DNA of 64,000 bases, from the NCBI GenBank assembly GCA_018398815.1, contig CM031611.1, positions 39,808,155-39,872,154 on the forward strand, read 5' to 3'. A program made the position numbers and the translations under genes. The DNA is from Conus ventricosus (Eukaryota > Mollusca > Gastropoda > Neogastropoda > Conidae). The notes beneath the pieces were generated by a model. The model made no database searches. It was not told where the DNA came from and was given only the letters and a program-made list of their open reading frames with translations. Positions 1 to 12,539 of the stretch are shown here, piece by piece (positions within the stretch are counted from its first letter, which is position 1; every line of letters begins with the position of its first letter).

Positions 1-1094
1 CCCCCCTTTCCCGGGGAAAAAAAAAAGAATGAAGAGCAGGGGAGGGAGGGTAGGGATGTGAGGAGGAAGGCGGAGGGCATAAAAGAATAAGGGGGAGGGG
101 GGAGGGGGAGGGAAGGGATGATAAGTCCAACTGTAACAGAGAGAAGTTTCAACAAAAGGGGCAAAAAATCGACTGAACAATCGATCCAGGACCAGTTTGG
201 AGTTAATAACGAAGAAATGTCCTCGACGACGTTACATCTATACCCATGCACAAAACATTAAGGGCCGCTTCACATGTCATGCACAGCAAAGACAGCAGAC
301 ATCAGCGAAGTGTAGTAGTGTTTGCAATGGTCAATGGCCACGCAGTCCTCTGATTTCTCTCACATTCGCTCCTTCTTGGATTCACATCAAGACTCTTCCT
401 CTGTCTGCTTCTTTGAGTCTTCTTCGTGGTGGCACTTTTATTTGCTGACACCCGCCCCATCGTTATTTATTCGTATCCGCAGAACTGTTCCTGGCAATAT
501 CAGCCTTGTAGTGTGTGTCACTTGCAGCACAATCAGATTAGGTCGTCTGCTTTCTCTGAACGTCATCAGCCGAACTGAGGGCAGTTGTCACGTATGCCTT
601 TTTAAAAACCGCTAACCCAAGGATTTGTATGCTAGTTGCCATCATGTCAACACCTTTGACATTGTGTCCACATTCATTTCAGAAATGAGAATGCCCGTAA
701 AAATCACGTATTTTCATTTGATTTGTTCAGCGTGTTCATACGATTTCTTTTCTTCACCAGTGTGACTAAACTGAAGTAGCCTTTCAGTTTTGGTATCTAC
801 TATATTAAAAAAGAAGAAGTCAGTTTCAAGCATGTTTTGGTTGAGAAAACAAACAAGCATCCGCATTCGGTCTATGTTTGCATTACTCCTTACCAAACAA
901 AGCAGTGGGGATGAAATATCCAATGAGCATAAAGGCTAATTAACAAGTGTCATAGGTGATAAGCGTAACATGGAATCCCAAAATATAGTGTGATAGAACC
1001 AGGACATTTTAGAAGCACACCAGTGATTGACAGAGAATATGCAAATTAATTTACACACACACACACAAACACATACTCCCCTGTTCATTAATTT

Positions 1095-1134
<40 letters not shown>

Positions 1135-1189
1135 TGGCACGGTATGTGTATGTGTGCGTGCGTGCGTGCGTGAGAGCGTGCGTGTGTGA

Positions 1190-1234
<45 letters not shown>

Positions 1235-1285
1235 CACGCGCACGTGCGTGTGTGTGTGCGCGTGCGCGCGCGCGCGCGCGTGCGC

Positions 1286-1316
<31 letters not shown>

Positions 1317-1362
1317 CGTGTGCGCGGTGCGTGCGTGCGTGTGCGTGCGTGCGTGCGTGCGC

Positions 1363-1411
<49 letters not shown>

Positions 1412-1651
1412 CCTGAGACTCTCCGGATGTGGATGGGTGGGCAGTGGAAGGAGGGGGGGGGGAAGAGAGAGAGATAGGCACGTTAGTATGGGAAAATTGT
1501 ACGATGTGCAGTAAGTTCCTCAGGTCATGTCACTCTGCAGGAGGAAGCTGGTTGTTATCCCCCTTTAATCAAGTTATCTTTCTTTCTTTTTCATGTACGA
1601 AAGCGCATTTGTTTATATCACTATGGTGCAGAGCAATATTATTATTCAACC

Positions 1652-1684
<33 letters not shown>

Positions 1685-1940
1685 AGAGAGAACTGAACAC
1701 TGAACATTTTATGTCATTGGCTATACAGCCTTTGTGACATGGGGGTGCAAACAAAAGAACAAAACAAATAAGGCAAAGTAACAAGTCCAAAACAGATATG
1801 CATGAAATTGAATGCTTGGCTTCAAGCGAAATAGACATGCATCGAGACCATCCAAAATAACGCCATTCTAAAGAAGTAGTATGAATACAACGTAGATCTT
1901 CTTCAGAATTCGCGTTCTTTACTAATTACATTAGTTCGAG
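1..1940. other. Intergenic, simple sequence; no gene seen
   Basis: No reading frame here has splice signals, conserved motifs or plausible amino-acid composition. The first 120 bases are purine-rich G/A runs of doubtful quality. The rest is ordinary AT-leaning sequence interrupted by microsatellites at 1,053-1,409 and 1,661-1,690. Confidence 0.6.
1053..1409. repeat. Compound (GT)n / (GC)n microsatellite
   Basis: A short AC run (about 1,055-1,071), a pure GT run (about 1,097-1,132), then 250 bases alternating among TG, CG and TGCG units. The strictly alternating purine-pyrimidine sequence with CG blocks (1,260-1,285 and 1,358-1,378) is the classic Z-DNA-prone composition. All reading frames across it are poly Cys-Val or Thr-His artefacts. 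Confidence 0.95.
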
Positions 1941-1945
1941 TTAGT

Positions 1946-2451
1946 TTGCTTGTTTCTGATGTTCAAGCTTCTGCAATATACTTTGCAAGAGATTTCACAG
2001 AATCATCGTCACAGTTCAGTTTTAGCACACCAACTATGTCCTCATTTTTAGCACATTGTTTTTCAAAAAATTATGCATTTTTTGCGGGTTTACTGCTGTA
2101 TTCTTTACAATGGAATAGGAAATGCTTCTCATCTTCCTTAAAGGAACCACAATGGACAAGGCGACTGTGTAGATGGCTCAGTAAGAAACCATTTTTTATG
2201 GGCATTCAAACCAAGAGTTCTGGATCTAAGCCTGGCAAGGCAAATTCTGTACCACCTGCACGTAATCAACGATACATATTTTTCTGTTTCAAATATACTT
2301 TTAAAACTAAAAAACCAACGTACCGTTCTGTGTTTTCCATTTTGGAATGCCAGTTCTGTTTATAAGAAGCAATCATCCTATCTTTAAATTCCATAAATAA
2401 AATCGTTTTCATATCCAACTCCCTGGCACATCCACACGATTCCAAATCCAT
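1946..2451 (-). pseudogene. LINE C-terminal region, remnant
   Basis: The minus strand encodes FKDRMIASYKQNWH (about 2,390-2,345) and, after frameshifts, a Cys/His-rich segment ending in LAKYIAEAL near 1,960. This is the usual layout downstream of RT in this LINE group. It supports a near full-length but decayed insertion. Confidence 0.65.
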
Positions 2452-2833
2452 TCGTAGTCAGAATCTTCTTGATAAAAAATACCCAATTTCTTTACCCCCG
2501 ATCAGTTTCATTTAGTAGCATTTGGTATGCCTGTTTACAGAGTCTTGAGTCAGGTAACCTCAATAACTTAAGCCAATATTTATACATTTAACATACGTCC
2601 TGATATATAAAGGGTATCTGCCAGTTTCACCTTACATTACTGTATTTGACGTATGCAGTGGAACACTTAAGAAGCGCTTGACTGCAAATGTGTGTACTTT
2701 CTTAGAGCACTGCTGTCACGAGAACCCCATATTTCAGCGCCATACGTAAGAAGTGGTTCGATTTTTGCATCAAAAAGCTTCCAAAAAATACAAGAATCAA
2801 TCGAATTTAGTTTCCTTAAAGCTTTTAGAATTT

Positions 2834-3460
2834 CTATGACTCCCTTTTTTCCTTTCTACAATTCTCATCTACTGCGCGTTTCATACTCAACCTGGTTGTA
2901 AACAGCATACCTAAATATTTATATGAGTTAGTTATTTTTACCTCTATTGTGCCATAAAACCACTTTTCATGACGTGCAAGGTGACCACCATTTCTGAATA
3001 CCATTACATTTGTTTTCTCAAGATTAACAGTTAGAAACAGACAATCTGCCTCTTCTTTTAATCTATTCAGCTGGTTTTGAAGACCCACCACAGTATTAGA
3101 CACTAATATCACATCATCTGCGAATAACAGTAAAAAATTTCAACCGCTCCTGGGTCATTTGAATGCCATGCTTTCCTTTCTTTGTTATTTCAATTGCTAA
3201 TTCATTAATAAAGAATGAAAAACATCAGAGGACTTAATAAGCATCCTTGCTTCACTCCTGTGGACATCCAAAAACATCCGAATAGATACACTTATCACGC
3301 ACACATGCCGAAACACAATCGTAAACACCACGAAGTGCCATGTACATCTTGCCATCCACTCCACTTTTACGTAAAGAAGCCCATAACATGTTACGATTAA
3401 CGGAGTCGAAGGCCTTTCTAAGTCGACAAAAGCAATGTACACTTTTTTTGTGTTTCAATA
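2834..3460 (-). pseudogene. LINE reverse transcriptase, remnant
   Basis: Two overlapping minus-strand frames hold RT blocks: LRKAFDSVNRNMLW (finger/palm block, about 3,420-3,380) followed by LRGVYDCVSACVRDKC, and a downstream frame with LQNQLNRLKEEADCLFLTV, NLEKTNVMVFRNGG and SYKYLGMLFTT. The linking sequence around 3,120-3,250 needs more than one frameshift and the FADD catalytic box is not open in one frame. It cannot encode an active enzyme. Confidence 0.8.
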
Positions 3461-4416
3461 AGTGTGTTTGAACTATTGCAAAAGCGTAAAAATATGGTCT
3501 ATAGTACTATAGTGAGATCGGAATCCTGCTTGTTCTTCGATGATTTTTTCCTCCCTTTCTGCCACTTTGCGAGTCTTCTGTTTAAAATATGGGTGTAGAT
3601 TTTACTTACGACACTTGTCAGAGCAACTCCACGGTAGTTATCTGGGTTATTTGGATCTCCCTTTTTATGAATAGGAACAATAATAGATTTGGCCAGGCAG
3701 CAGGGAAGTTCCCATCATTAAACAGTCTATTAAATAACATTAGAAGGAATCAATGACAAGTAATTTGCCATGTTTCAGCATTTCACTTAAAAATTCTACT
3801 GCTGGGCCCGCACTTTTCCCTGACTTTAGATGCTTTACACTATCAATCACTTCATTTCACTATAGCATCATTAAATAAGGGCTCTTCAAAACCTCCAGCA
3901 TCTTCAACAAGCGTGTCATTTTCATTATTAATGTCAACTGTATCTCTAAAAACTGCTGAAAATTATCATACCATTGTTGAGTGCTTATATTATTATAAAT
4001 AAATGGCCTTCTACTCACTGTTCTAATTATTGACCAAAACAGACTTGAATCTTTAACGAATTTTTTAGTTTTTGTAATTTTAATTCTTCAAATTCATGTT
4101 TCTTTTTTCTCTTTCATCTGCCATATTCCCTTCTTTCATTTACATAACGTTCTATGTAATACTTTTTTATTATCTTCCCTTTTACACCTTTGGAAAACTG
4201 TTTAGAAGACCTTTGACTGTTCTTTTCTTTTTTTCACACTCATTGTCAAACCATTCATTGCATTCTTTCCTTCGATTTCCAACCATTCTAATCATACAGG
4301 CAGCAGCTCCATACATCGCACGTGAGAACAAATCAACACAGGCATTTACATCAAAAGACAGCATGTCCAAGGCATTTTGTAAACATTCCTTAAAGTATAT
4401 CACTATCAAGTTCATT

Positions 4417-4848
4417 TTAATAGCATTCCACATTCTCTTCCGACCACACAATTCGTTCTTCTCCTTTCTGACGTGGAATAATTTCCTTATTGCCCAGAGT
4501 GTTTCTCCATTTCAGTTCGAGCGGCAAATGCCAGGAAAATAACCTGTCACCAACACACATAGTGCATTTATCAACCAAACAATCTGAAATAAGAAAATAA
4601 ACAATCACACTACATCCTTGGTGTGACACAAAAGTAAAATCTCCTTCCCGATCTCCATTGCAAAATCCATTCAGAATAATAAGATCAAATATAAAGCAAA
4701 AGTCCAATAGGGATTTCCCAAAACTATTTATAGTAACATCCTTGGAACACCGCAGGTTAGCACAGTCTTCCTTGCTACTTCCTCCCATCTCAGAAACAAA
4801 ATCATCCATGTCCTCAGCAACTGGTTTGTTCACATCCTGTTCTTGCAT
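4417..4848 (-). pseudogene. LINE apurinic-like endonuclease domain, remnant
   Basis: A 143-codon open frame on the minus strand carries the second half of an APE-type endonuclease: RCSKDVTINSFGKSLLDFC, then LIILNG, then GDFTFVSHQG and a C-terminal SVIVYFLISDCLV. In active elements the equivalent of the last block is normally S-x-I-D-Y-F, with Asp contributing to the active site; here it reads SVIVYF, so that Asp is lost. The N-terminal half, including the catalytic Glu, is not in this frame. It lies at the 5' end of the LINE, upstream of the RT remnants. Confidence 0.75.
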
Positions 4849-5120
4849 TTAAATCTCCCCACACTATCATCCTACACATCCTCCTTCCTGCACAGATTGT
4901 AGAATACTTTCTTCTAAGATTAAAATATCCGTCTTTTAATCCGTACTATTGTACAGCGGGCCCCCTTCTGGTACACCATAAGATGCAACTAGAACTACAT
5001 CCTTATCTGTGTTAAAAACAGTTTTATCCACCTTCAGTACGACAGTATTTTCACAGTCAACACAGATTTCTTTCACAAACTGTTTAAACAATTCCTGACC
5101 AATACTAGACAACACCCCTG

Positions 5121-5891
5121 AGAGAGAGAGAGAGAGAGAGAGAGAGACGCAGAGGTGGGAATAAGAAAAAGTGAAAAAGGCGGAAAATTAGGCGGGGGTC
5201 CGGGGGCCGCCGTAGGCCCCCGGTGGGGTCCAGGGGCAATGCCCCTGGTGGGGGTCAGGGGGCAAAGGCCCCTGAAGCTGAGCATTTTTCATATTTCAGT
5301 ATCTAAAAATCACCCCAGAAATGCATAAACTGGCAAGAAAAAAAGAAATAAAATAACAAGCTTTTTATTCTATTTTCCCACACGGATCTTCACCTCGTGG
5401 CTAACGGTCTCTTTACCACACGATAAAGTCACTGTTGTACGCACATCTTCCTCCAGCCACTTCCAGTTCCACTTGTTTTTCACAGAGGAATCGATCTCCG
5501 TGGCCAAAACTTTCTCATTCTCGGTGATTTGTCGGAACATGTTGACGACTTCGGAACTTTGGACGTGCAACTTGTAAGACAATATGGCGCCGGAATCCGC
5601 AAATGGCACTTTTCACAGCTAAGTGATTACTTCCCTTCTTTGTAGTTTCGGTAAGCCGAATTCCATTATTCACTGTAATCTGTCCTGGGTGCCCAAACGA
5701 GCCGGAAGTTTTCCATTTGAGAACAAACCGATCGAGAACAAAATCGCGATCCAAGCTTTTGCTTACGAAAAACAAACCTCACTATACATACACCCCCCCA
5801 GTTTTCTCAACGGATTTGCATCGATCTCAAAAATGACCTCTGAGGCCTCCAAAAAGGCGGAATTCCGCCGAAAGGCGGAAGATTCCCACGT

Positions 5892-5930
<39 letters not shown>
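5121..5930. mobile_element. GC-rich repeat element bounded by GA microsatellites
   Basis: Between two (GA)n tracts (5,121-5,146 and 5,893-5,930) lies an element with GC-rich stem-forming ends. One end (5,190-5,275) has repeated GGGGTCCAGGGGCAATGCCCC-type inverted words. The other (5,850-5,893) has a GGCGGAATTCCGCC hairpin next to a third GGCGG word. A diverged relative of the 5,780-5,840 sequence occurs at about 15,590-15,680, and the GGGGCAATGGCC/GGGGTC words recur near 15,070-15,110 and 59,670-59,700. Family membership is an inference from these shared words; no transposase is recognised. Confidence 0.5.
5370..5775 (-). CDS. Unrecognised protein fragment, frameshifted
   Basis: Two overlapping minus-strand frames (5,775-5,515 and 5,609-5,370) join into one plausible protein of about 130 residues if a single frame change near 5,605 is allowed. 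The composition is normal (not low complexity), with the segment LKWKTSGSFGHPGQITV, then LHVQSSEVVNMF and a C-terminus ending KIRVGK. An AATAAA follows the stop within about 10 bases on the minus strand, as at a real 3' end. No start or upstream exon was found. I do not recognise the family. It may be the last exon of a host gene or cargo of the surrounding element. Confidence 0.35.
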
Positions 5931-5931
<1 letters not shown>

Positions 5932-5956
5932 CTGTGTTGATACCCCTTCCAGTCCT

Positions 5957-5996
<40 letters not shown>
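5893..5996. repeat. (GA)n then (TC)n facing microsatellites
   Basis: A (GA)n run (5,893-5,930) is followed 30 bases later by a (CT)n run (5,961-5,996). The two tracts are complementary and can fold into a long hairpin. Confidence 0.95.
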
Positions 5997-6001
<5 letters not shown>

Positions 6002-6255
6002 ACACACATCCATCCACCTCCTCGCTCTGGCCTGATGTTCAACTGTTCTTGGTGTTCAACTGACGGTGTATGGCCTGTCTTGTGGGTGTAATGAAGTCCC
6101 ACTAGCATCTTCACTCACTGTGCAGTGTCAGCAGAGTGTACACTCTCACATGGAGATTGCTCTTCTTCTTCTTCTTGTGTCCCAAAGTGTGTTGCGCGTA
6201 GTCACGTGCACTGTCGTAAAACTGAACATGCAGTTTATGACCTGCAGGCACACAC

Positions 6256-6257
<2 letters not shown>

Positions 6258-6292
<35 letters not shown>

Positions 6293-6337
6293 CAGGTGTG
6301 TGTGTGTGTGTGTGTGTGTGTGCGCTTGTGTATGTAA

Positions 6338-6386
<49 letters not shown>

Positions 6387-6506
6387 CGTGCGTGTGTGCG
6401 CTTGTGTATGTAAAAGTGTGTGTGTGTGCGCGCGCACGTTTCATGATCCCTCTCCCTCACAGGCATATACAGCTGAAACAGATTAGCTGGTTTGTGCACG
6501 CGTACG

Positions 6507-6560
<54 letters not shown>

Positions 6561-6568
6561 ATGTGTGT
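6258..6568. repeat. (GT)n microsatellite cluster
   Basis: Three GT tracts (6,258-6,290, 6,297-6,430 with a twice-repeated GCTTGTGTATGTAAAAGTG interruption, and 6,510-6,568). The duplicated interruption shows that the tract grew by duplication of an imperfect segment. Confidence 0.95.
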
Positions 6569-7039
6569 GTGTGTCCGGTGCCAAATGTGGCGATGTGTGT
6601 CTGGACTCTTCTCTTCCGTCGTCTCAGTCTATACATCCAGCATCGTTGTTGAAGCACAACAACGGAGTCCCCTACTACCTCCAGGGGCGGATTATAAGTC
6701 TCGAAATCAGGGGTATTAAAGTTTTTTTTACCATCTAGTGGCAGTCCAGGTCTTTCAATACCAACCATTATACATCACCAATCGGGTATCGACTATCATA
6801 GTTACGCACTGTTCGGGAGGAGAGGTTGAGGGGTGGGGGGCTGGGTGCATGCTGTGCGTGCTGAGCTGAGCGGCGAGGGATTGTGGTCAGTGGTTGATCG
6901 TGGCCACGTACAGGACCTTGTTCAGAAGGGCTGGCAACTTCTTCCCGTCTCTTGAGGAAGCATCGTGCGCTGCATTAACGGGCTGACTGATTTATCTCCC
7001 TTCTTTTCTGCCGTATCAGCTGACCGTTTCAGCTCTGCC

Positions 7040-7440
7040 AGTTTGTTGATGACTTCTTGTTTAATTAAGAAAAAAAAAAAAGTAAATAAAAAAGGAAAAA
7101 AAAAGAAAAAAAGAAAAGAAAAAAAGCTACCATGACATTCCGTATCACCATCGTCCTTACTTTTGACGATCATTAAGAAAACAATGATAGGAGGCTGTTG
7201 TTTAAAAAAAAAAAAAAAAAAAAGTAACGTGAAATTCTGAATCGATCTATCACCACCATCCTTACCACTGACGATCATTAAGAAAACAATGATCGCAAGG
7301 CGGTTGTTCAAATCTTTATAAAAAAATAAAATAAAATAAAAAATAAAAAATGAAAGCTAACATGAAGTTCCGGATCACCATCATCCTCACTATTGACGAT
7401 CATTTAGAAAACAATGATGCCAATGCTGGTGTGTTCTAAA
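7040..7440. repeat. About 115-bp tandem repeat, three copies
   Basis: Three units each contain an A-rich tract, then ATCACCATC, GACGATCATT, AAGAAAACAATGAT and a tail (centred near 7,165, 7,270 and 7,400). Within each unit GATCATT and AATGATC form a short stem around AAGAAAAC. The A-tract length varies strongly between units. No gene. Confidence 0.75.
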
Positions 7441-7566
7441 CAACCCCCCCACCCCCCCCCTTTTTTTTAGTCCCCCATTTGACTGAAAGCATTACCATGT
7501 CAGACTTTGTGCATGTCATTGCTGGTTTGCTTCTGCTGGGTCTGTGTGAATTCCATGGCTAACCTA

Positions 7567-8190
7567 GACTAATGCTGTGTGACTGGTACCACTTACCTAG
7601 ACTAACGCTGTGTGACTGGTACCACTTACCAAGACTAACGCTGTGTGACTGGTACCACTTACCTAGACTAATGCTGTGTGACTGGTACCACTTACCTAGA
7701 CTAACGCTGTGTGACTGGTACCACTACCTAGACTAATGCTGTGTGACTGGTACCACTTACCTAGACTAATGCTGTGTGACTGGTACCACTTACCTAGACT
7801 AATGCTGTGTGACTGGTACCACTTACCTAGACTAACGCTGTGTGACTGGTACCACTTACCTAGACTAATGCTGTGTGACTGGTACCACTTACCTAGACTA
7901 ACGCTGTGTGACTGGTACCACTTACCAAGACCAATGCTGTGTGACTGGTACCACTTACCTAGACTAATGCTGTGTGACTGGTACCACTTACCTAGACTAA
8001 TGCTGTGTGACTGGTACCACTTACCTAGACTAACGCTGTGTGACTGGTACCACTTACCTAGACTAATGCTGTGTGACTGGTACCACTTACCTAGACTAAC
8101 GCTGTGTGACTGGTACCACTTACCTAGACTAATGCTGTGTGACTGGCACCACTTACCAAGACTAATGCTGTGTGACTAGTACCACTTACC
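7567..8190. repeat. 33-bp minisatellite, about 19 copies
   Basis: The unit contains ACTAATGCTGTGTGACTGG followed by TACCACTTACCTAG. Copies differ mainly by ACTAAT/ACTAAC and CTAG/CAAG. Because 33 is a multiple of three and the unit lacks a stop in one frame, it yields a 147-codon frame repeating MLCDWYHLPRL; this is a consequence of the period and is not evidence for a protein. The sequence downstream to about 8,270 holds nothing recognisable. Confidence 0.95.
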
Positions 8191-8269
8191 TCATGTACGA
8201 CAACTTCAGCTTCCGTCTGTCATTCCATGGAACCACCCCAAAGGCAAAGGGAATTTGAGTATGGCATGG

Positions 8270-8420
8270 TCAGTATATTAAAACAAATTTTGAAAGGAAT
8301 TTTAAGTAAATCTGCCAGATAACAGCAACAACAAACAAAAAAATTACGAGGCGAAACACAACATGTTTCAGCCTCTTAGGTCTTCTTCAGGCAAGATAAA
8401 CAACATTCAGGACAATGAAA
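8270..8420 (-). repeat. Interspersed repeat with CTGAAGAAG...GAAAC motif
   Basis: On the minus strand this contains CTGAAGAAGACC, TAAGAGG and CTGAAACATG, then a GTAATTT block and a TGGCAGATTTA...AAAATTTG tail. The same order recurs on the plus strand at 20,508-20,650. Such CTGAAGAAG-stem-GAAAC words are common at the ends of Penelope-like and related retroelements (recalled knowledge). No reverse transcriptase or GIY-YIG frame is attached here. Confidence 0.5.
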
Positions 8421-8559
8421 ACGAAGAACATGCACTCACTCATCTTCTCAAATTCGGCGCATGATTGGCGTTGAATGAAAACAAGGTCGTTGGGAAGGAG
8501 ACAATGTGAGTTAAAAAAGTAATGATGATAGCAACATTTTTAGACAAACAGGGCGTCCG

Positions 8560-10496
8560 TTTAAAAAAAGATCCCCATTTGGCTGAAAAGTCTGGGTGAA
8601 CTGCGCAGAATTAAAAAATATGGGACGGAGGGGCGTATTTCAGGGTGCCAGGGGCACAATGTCCAGAAACAAAAAGTTATCGCCATGAAAGAAAAATTTT
8701 TGACGTCAGTTTGGTGACTAACCTCTGGGGGTGGAGTATGGCGATTTTTTCAAAAGCCCAAAAGCGCTCCAAACAGTCCAGGGGCCAAGTTTTAAATTCT
8801 CCCCAAAATGGGAGGTCCTGACCAGGAGCCTAGATTCAGGCTAAGCCCCCTGTGTACTTGTTTGTTGGTTCCATTCCCGGGATGGTGTAGAAACCCCGGG
8901 GGAGTGCCGCAGAGATCAAGTTCCATGAGCCATTTTGTGGTGGCCTCTTTGGGGAAGGACGGGTTTGGGGATGGGAGGGGGGGGGGGCAAACAGGGGCGG
9001 GACGGTTCGTTCTTTACAGAGAAGTGACCACGAATGATTAAACAAATAATCAGGCCGATGATCCCCAAAATGGAAATTTGTTGGTTCGTTCAGTCAGCAA
9101 TTGGAGGGAGTGATGGACGAACCAGTTGCATGATCAAAGTGGGCAACAGCCCAGCTTGGTCTGGTTAACCCCAAATTTCGGGGACACACCCCGCAAACAA
9201 ACCATAGTTTGCGCAATAAACAGGGCACAGGAAGAGCCAGTTCAAATTCTTTAGCCCCTTCAGCCTTACTCTCACGATCACCGGGTGATGGGGGGGCTTT
9301 TCACAACATTGTAAATAAGGGGGGGTTGCAAGAGGCTTCTGCGACACTGGATTAGAACAGTTCCACTGAACTGAGAAAGGCAGCACTGTCAGGTGACTTT
9401 TGGTGTGGTCATATGAAGGGGATCTGAAGAAAGATGAGCAAGTAATCCACCCCATGGTAGCATCAAAAATAATGGTCGCAACCGGGATGACCACAGCATG
9501 ATGCGGAGTTACGGGAGAAATTGGAGACAAGAATGCACGCATCCTTTCCAATCAAGGGAAAAAAACCCAAAAACAAAAAAAAAAGAAAAAAGGAGGGAGG
9601 GGGGAAGGGGGAGATGGTATAGGAGAAGACAATTTGAAAAACCCCCGGGGCGGGGGTATGTGGCCAGCCACCTAAGCATTTCCATTCACACGACCCCTCA
9701 GGGACAAACTTGTGTCTTTTAGGCCACCACAATAGGCATTTCACCATTCACACACCCTTATGGACCCAATTTGGTCTTTTGGCCTTTCCCCAAAAAGGGT
9801 CAAAGCAGATGACAAAGCACTCATCCACAACTCAAGGCTGTCAGCTAGCAAAAAGCCAATCCTCGCATGCGATGAGCAAGGGTTAGAACCCCTTCTGCCA
9901 GACCTCATAAAAGGTTGATTTCTGGAAAAAAAAACCCAGGTCCACATTTCAGGGCATGAGGTAGAACTCCCTTTTGCCTGACCTCATAAAAAAAAGGTTG
10001 ATTTTAGAAAAGGGGGGGGTCCACGTTGTCAGGGGGGATGAGGAGAACTCCCTTCTGCCCTGACATCATGAAACAGCTTGATTTCTGGAAAAAAACCCCA
10101 GGGCCACAGTTGTCAGGGCGATGGCTAAAGCTACCCGTGGAATTTCCCGGGGGACCTGGTTTGGGGGGGAAACCAAATAAACAAAGTTCAAAGTGATTAC
10201 AATTCAAACTTACACATGGATCCGACCTGTTGCTTTGGACATCTTCCATAAGGCCACCTGACCCTTTTAGCCTATTCAAACCCCCCGGTGGGGCGTTGAA
10301 TCAAAAAGAGGAGGAGGGGTTGGGGGGTGCTACATAAAGGGCACAGTCATAAATTTGGGTTAAACTGGGGCCCCTTTAAACTTTTTTAAAGTGTAGGAAT
10401 TGAGGCTGAAGCAGTGTGTCAGGTGCACTTTTATTCTGAAGATACCCAATTGGCCCGGGCCCCTCAGAAAAAGGTTAAAAAAATTTTTTGGGGGAA

Positions 10497-10539
<43 letters not shown>

Positions 10540-11340
10540 GGCTTTTTTCCCCTTTAACACATTCTTTGTCCCGTTTTCTCGAGAGTTTTTTTCTTTCTTT
10601 CCTCCACATTTTACCATTCAACTTAACCAATGCAAACACGTACCAATGTACATTTCCCGGATTTTTTTTATTGTATTACAACTTTGTATTCCTTGGGTCA
10701 AACATTAAATCTCATCATTTTTTGTTTTCACGACTTTGACTTCAAGCCCCTTTTTCCTGTTTCGTCTTTTTTTAATTAAATTCACACTTCCCAGCACTGA
10801 AACAAAACAGGTGTGGACAGCAAAAGATGAGGACAAAGAAGGAAAAACCCCAAAGACCAAAACTAGCTAGAAAAAAAGAAAACAAACAATAACAACAAAA
10901 CATACAAGCGATTGGTTTTTTTTAAAGCTCATAAATCATTCAAATTTTAAAACATGGAAAAATTTTATTCTCAAACCCGCGACACACAACACACACACAA
11001 AAACAGAAAGAAACAAAACAAAAAAAAAGAACAAAAAAAAAGGGCCATGGCAATTACCAGAAACAATTGCAACAAAAAAAAGATCTTGTATAGGGAAAAA
11101 AAATGAATCTACCCCTTTTTATCAAAAACAAAAACAAATTGTAGTTTAAAGACAAAAACAGAGGGAAATGGCAATTTCAAATCCTCTCTGGGTCCCCTCC
11201 TTTTCTTCGGCTTATCTTTTTTTCTTCCAATTTCAAATACCATGCACCTTTTCTACCCTACAAAAATTTTTGACCATGTCGCCTTCTTTTGTGAAAAGAA
11301 AAAAGCTTACATGAACAGAAAACATGAAACATTCACTAAT
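8560..11340. other. Low-quality consensus, homopolymer-rich; no gene
   Basis: Runs of A, C, G and T are abnormally frequent, including an uninterrupted 42-base G run at 10,497-10,538. From about 10,780 onward the sequence matches the inverted right end of the window but with many run-length differences. Short frames here are unreliable. An interpretable gene could be hidden by errors, but none is visible. Confidence 0.6.
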
Positions 11341-12539
11341 TGAAAATAGGGGAGGGAAAAAGGATCTTTTTTGTGGGAACCAAAACACTGCACATCAGGA
11401 TACTGTGGGCAAACCAAACTTTTTTGATCATTCCCCAAAAATATAAAAGGCCAACACTCTCAATTTGTGTGCATTTCTGTGCTGTGCAAAATATAACGCT
11501 CAATAACAATATATGTGGAGTAATCCACTGGGGTAAACTTTTTCGCAGCATGTCGCAAGAATGATCGTGGTGCCCGACTTACCACTCGGTGACGTGGGAC
11601 TAAAATACTCTGGGCAAGCGATCTGTCACTCGGGACACATCGTGAGAATGTAGCACGGTCTTCTATAAAAATAAACATTACCGATACTTCCTGGAGAATT
11701 TTTAACCAATGGTGTCAGCGCACAAATACAGTCCTTCCTACGTCATGTCAAACCAGTTAGCAGGCTACTAACAGTCGATTGATTGGTGTTTAATTTGAAG
11801 AGAAAGTACTAATCCATTGGCGTCTTCAAGCACTGAATCAGTGCTCCTTGTCGAAGTTATGTCATTTTCAACTCAATCAAACAACAACAAATAATTATTT
11901 TGACTTTTAACCATTCATCATCAAGAAGATGAAAGACAGCTCTATTTCACTGTACAAAAATAAAGTCACTGTCAGATTTACGCTTCAAGGAAAATTAATA
12001 AAAAATGGTCAAAATCAGGTGTCCTTGGGAATTTCAATGCTGTGACTGCAGTTATTAACCGTCTTTGTATGCACTTACCTGAGCTTAGTTACGCCGAAAA
12101 CCCATCGGCAAGGTAAGTAACTCCGTACTTTGAACATGGTTACCAATTTTAAAATTAATTTAAAAGAGAAGAAAGGAAATAGTGAAATGAAAATAATTTT
12201 AAAAATTCCTACGAATATACATGTTGCATATATCATAAGTTTGAAGAATATCTATATGAGCCATTTACTCGGGAAAAAAAAAAATCTTCTTCAGAACGTT
12301 CTTCCGAATCATACCTGGAACATCATCCCAGTCGAAATCTAGGTCACTCTAAGCTTCATTACCCAGCACTTTCACCAAGTCTTATGCCGTAAATCCTACA
12401 AATCACAGTATCTTCATCACTAAATCTCGTTATAGAACGGCAGAAATCAAGGTTAGCGATGGCGAAAAACAGCATTTCGACCACAAAACTTTAAAAATTC
12501 GTAACTCGAGAACTACGGCACGTATCGACTCGCGGTTTT

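Larger units (their letters stand above)
1940..5110 (-). mobile_element. Degenerate non-LTR retrotransposon (APE-endonuclease LINE)
   Basis: Read on the minus strand, the pieces occur in LINE order: an APE-type endonuclease remnant (4,848-4,417), a linker (4,451-4,182), reverse-transcriptase blocks (about 3,460-2,834) and a C-terminal region (2,451-1,946). The frames are broken by many stops and frameshifts, so the copy is dead. Recognisable pieces include KAFDSVNR of RT, NLEKTNVMVF downstream of RT, and SYKQNWH and LAKYIAEAL near the C-terminus. Similar sets are widespread in mollusc genomes (recalled family knowledge); the exact clade is not assigned. The 5' end is placed where a GA microsatellite begins (about 5,120); the 3' end near 1,940 is approximate. 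Confidence 0.85.

Noticed and set aside
7736..8179. 147-codon frame repeating MLCDWYHLPRL
   Set aside because: Product of a 33-bp tandem repeat with no start context, splice sites or non-repeat protein around it.
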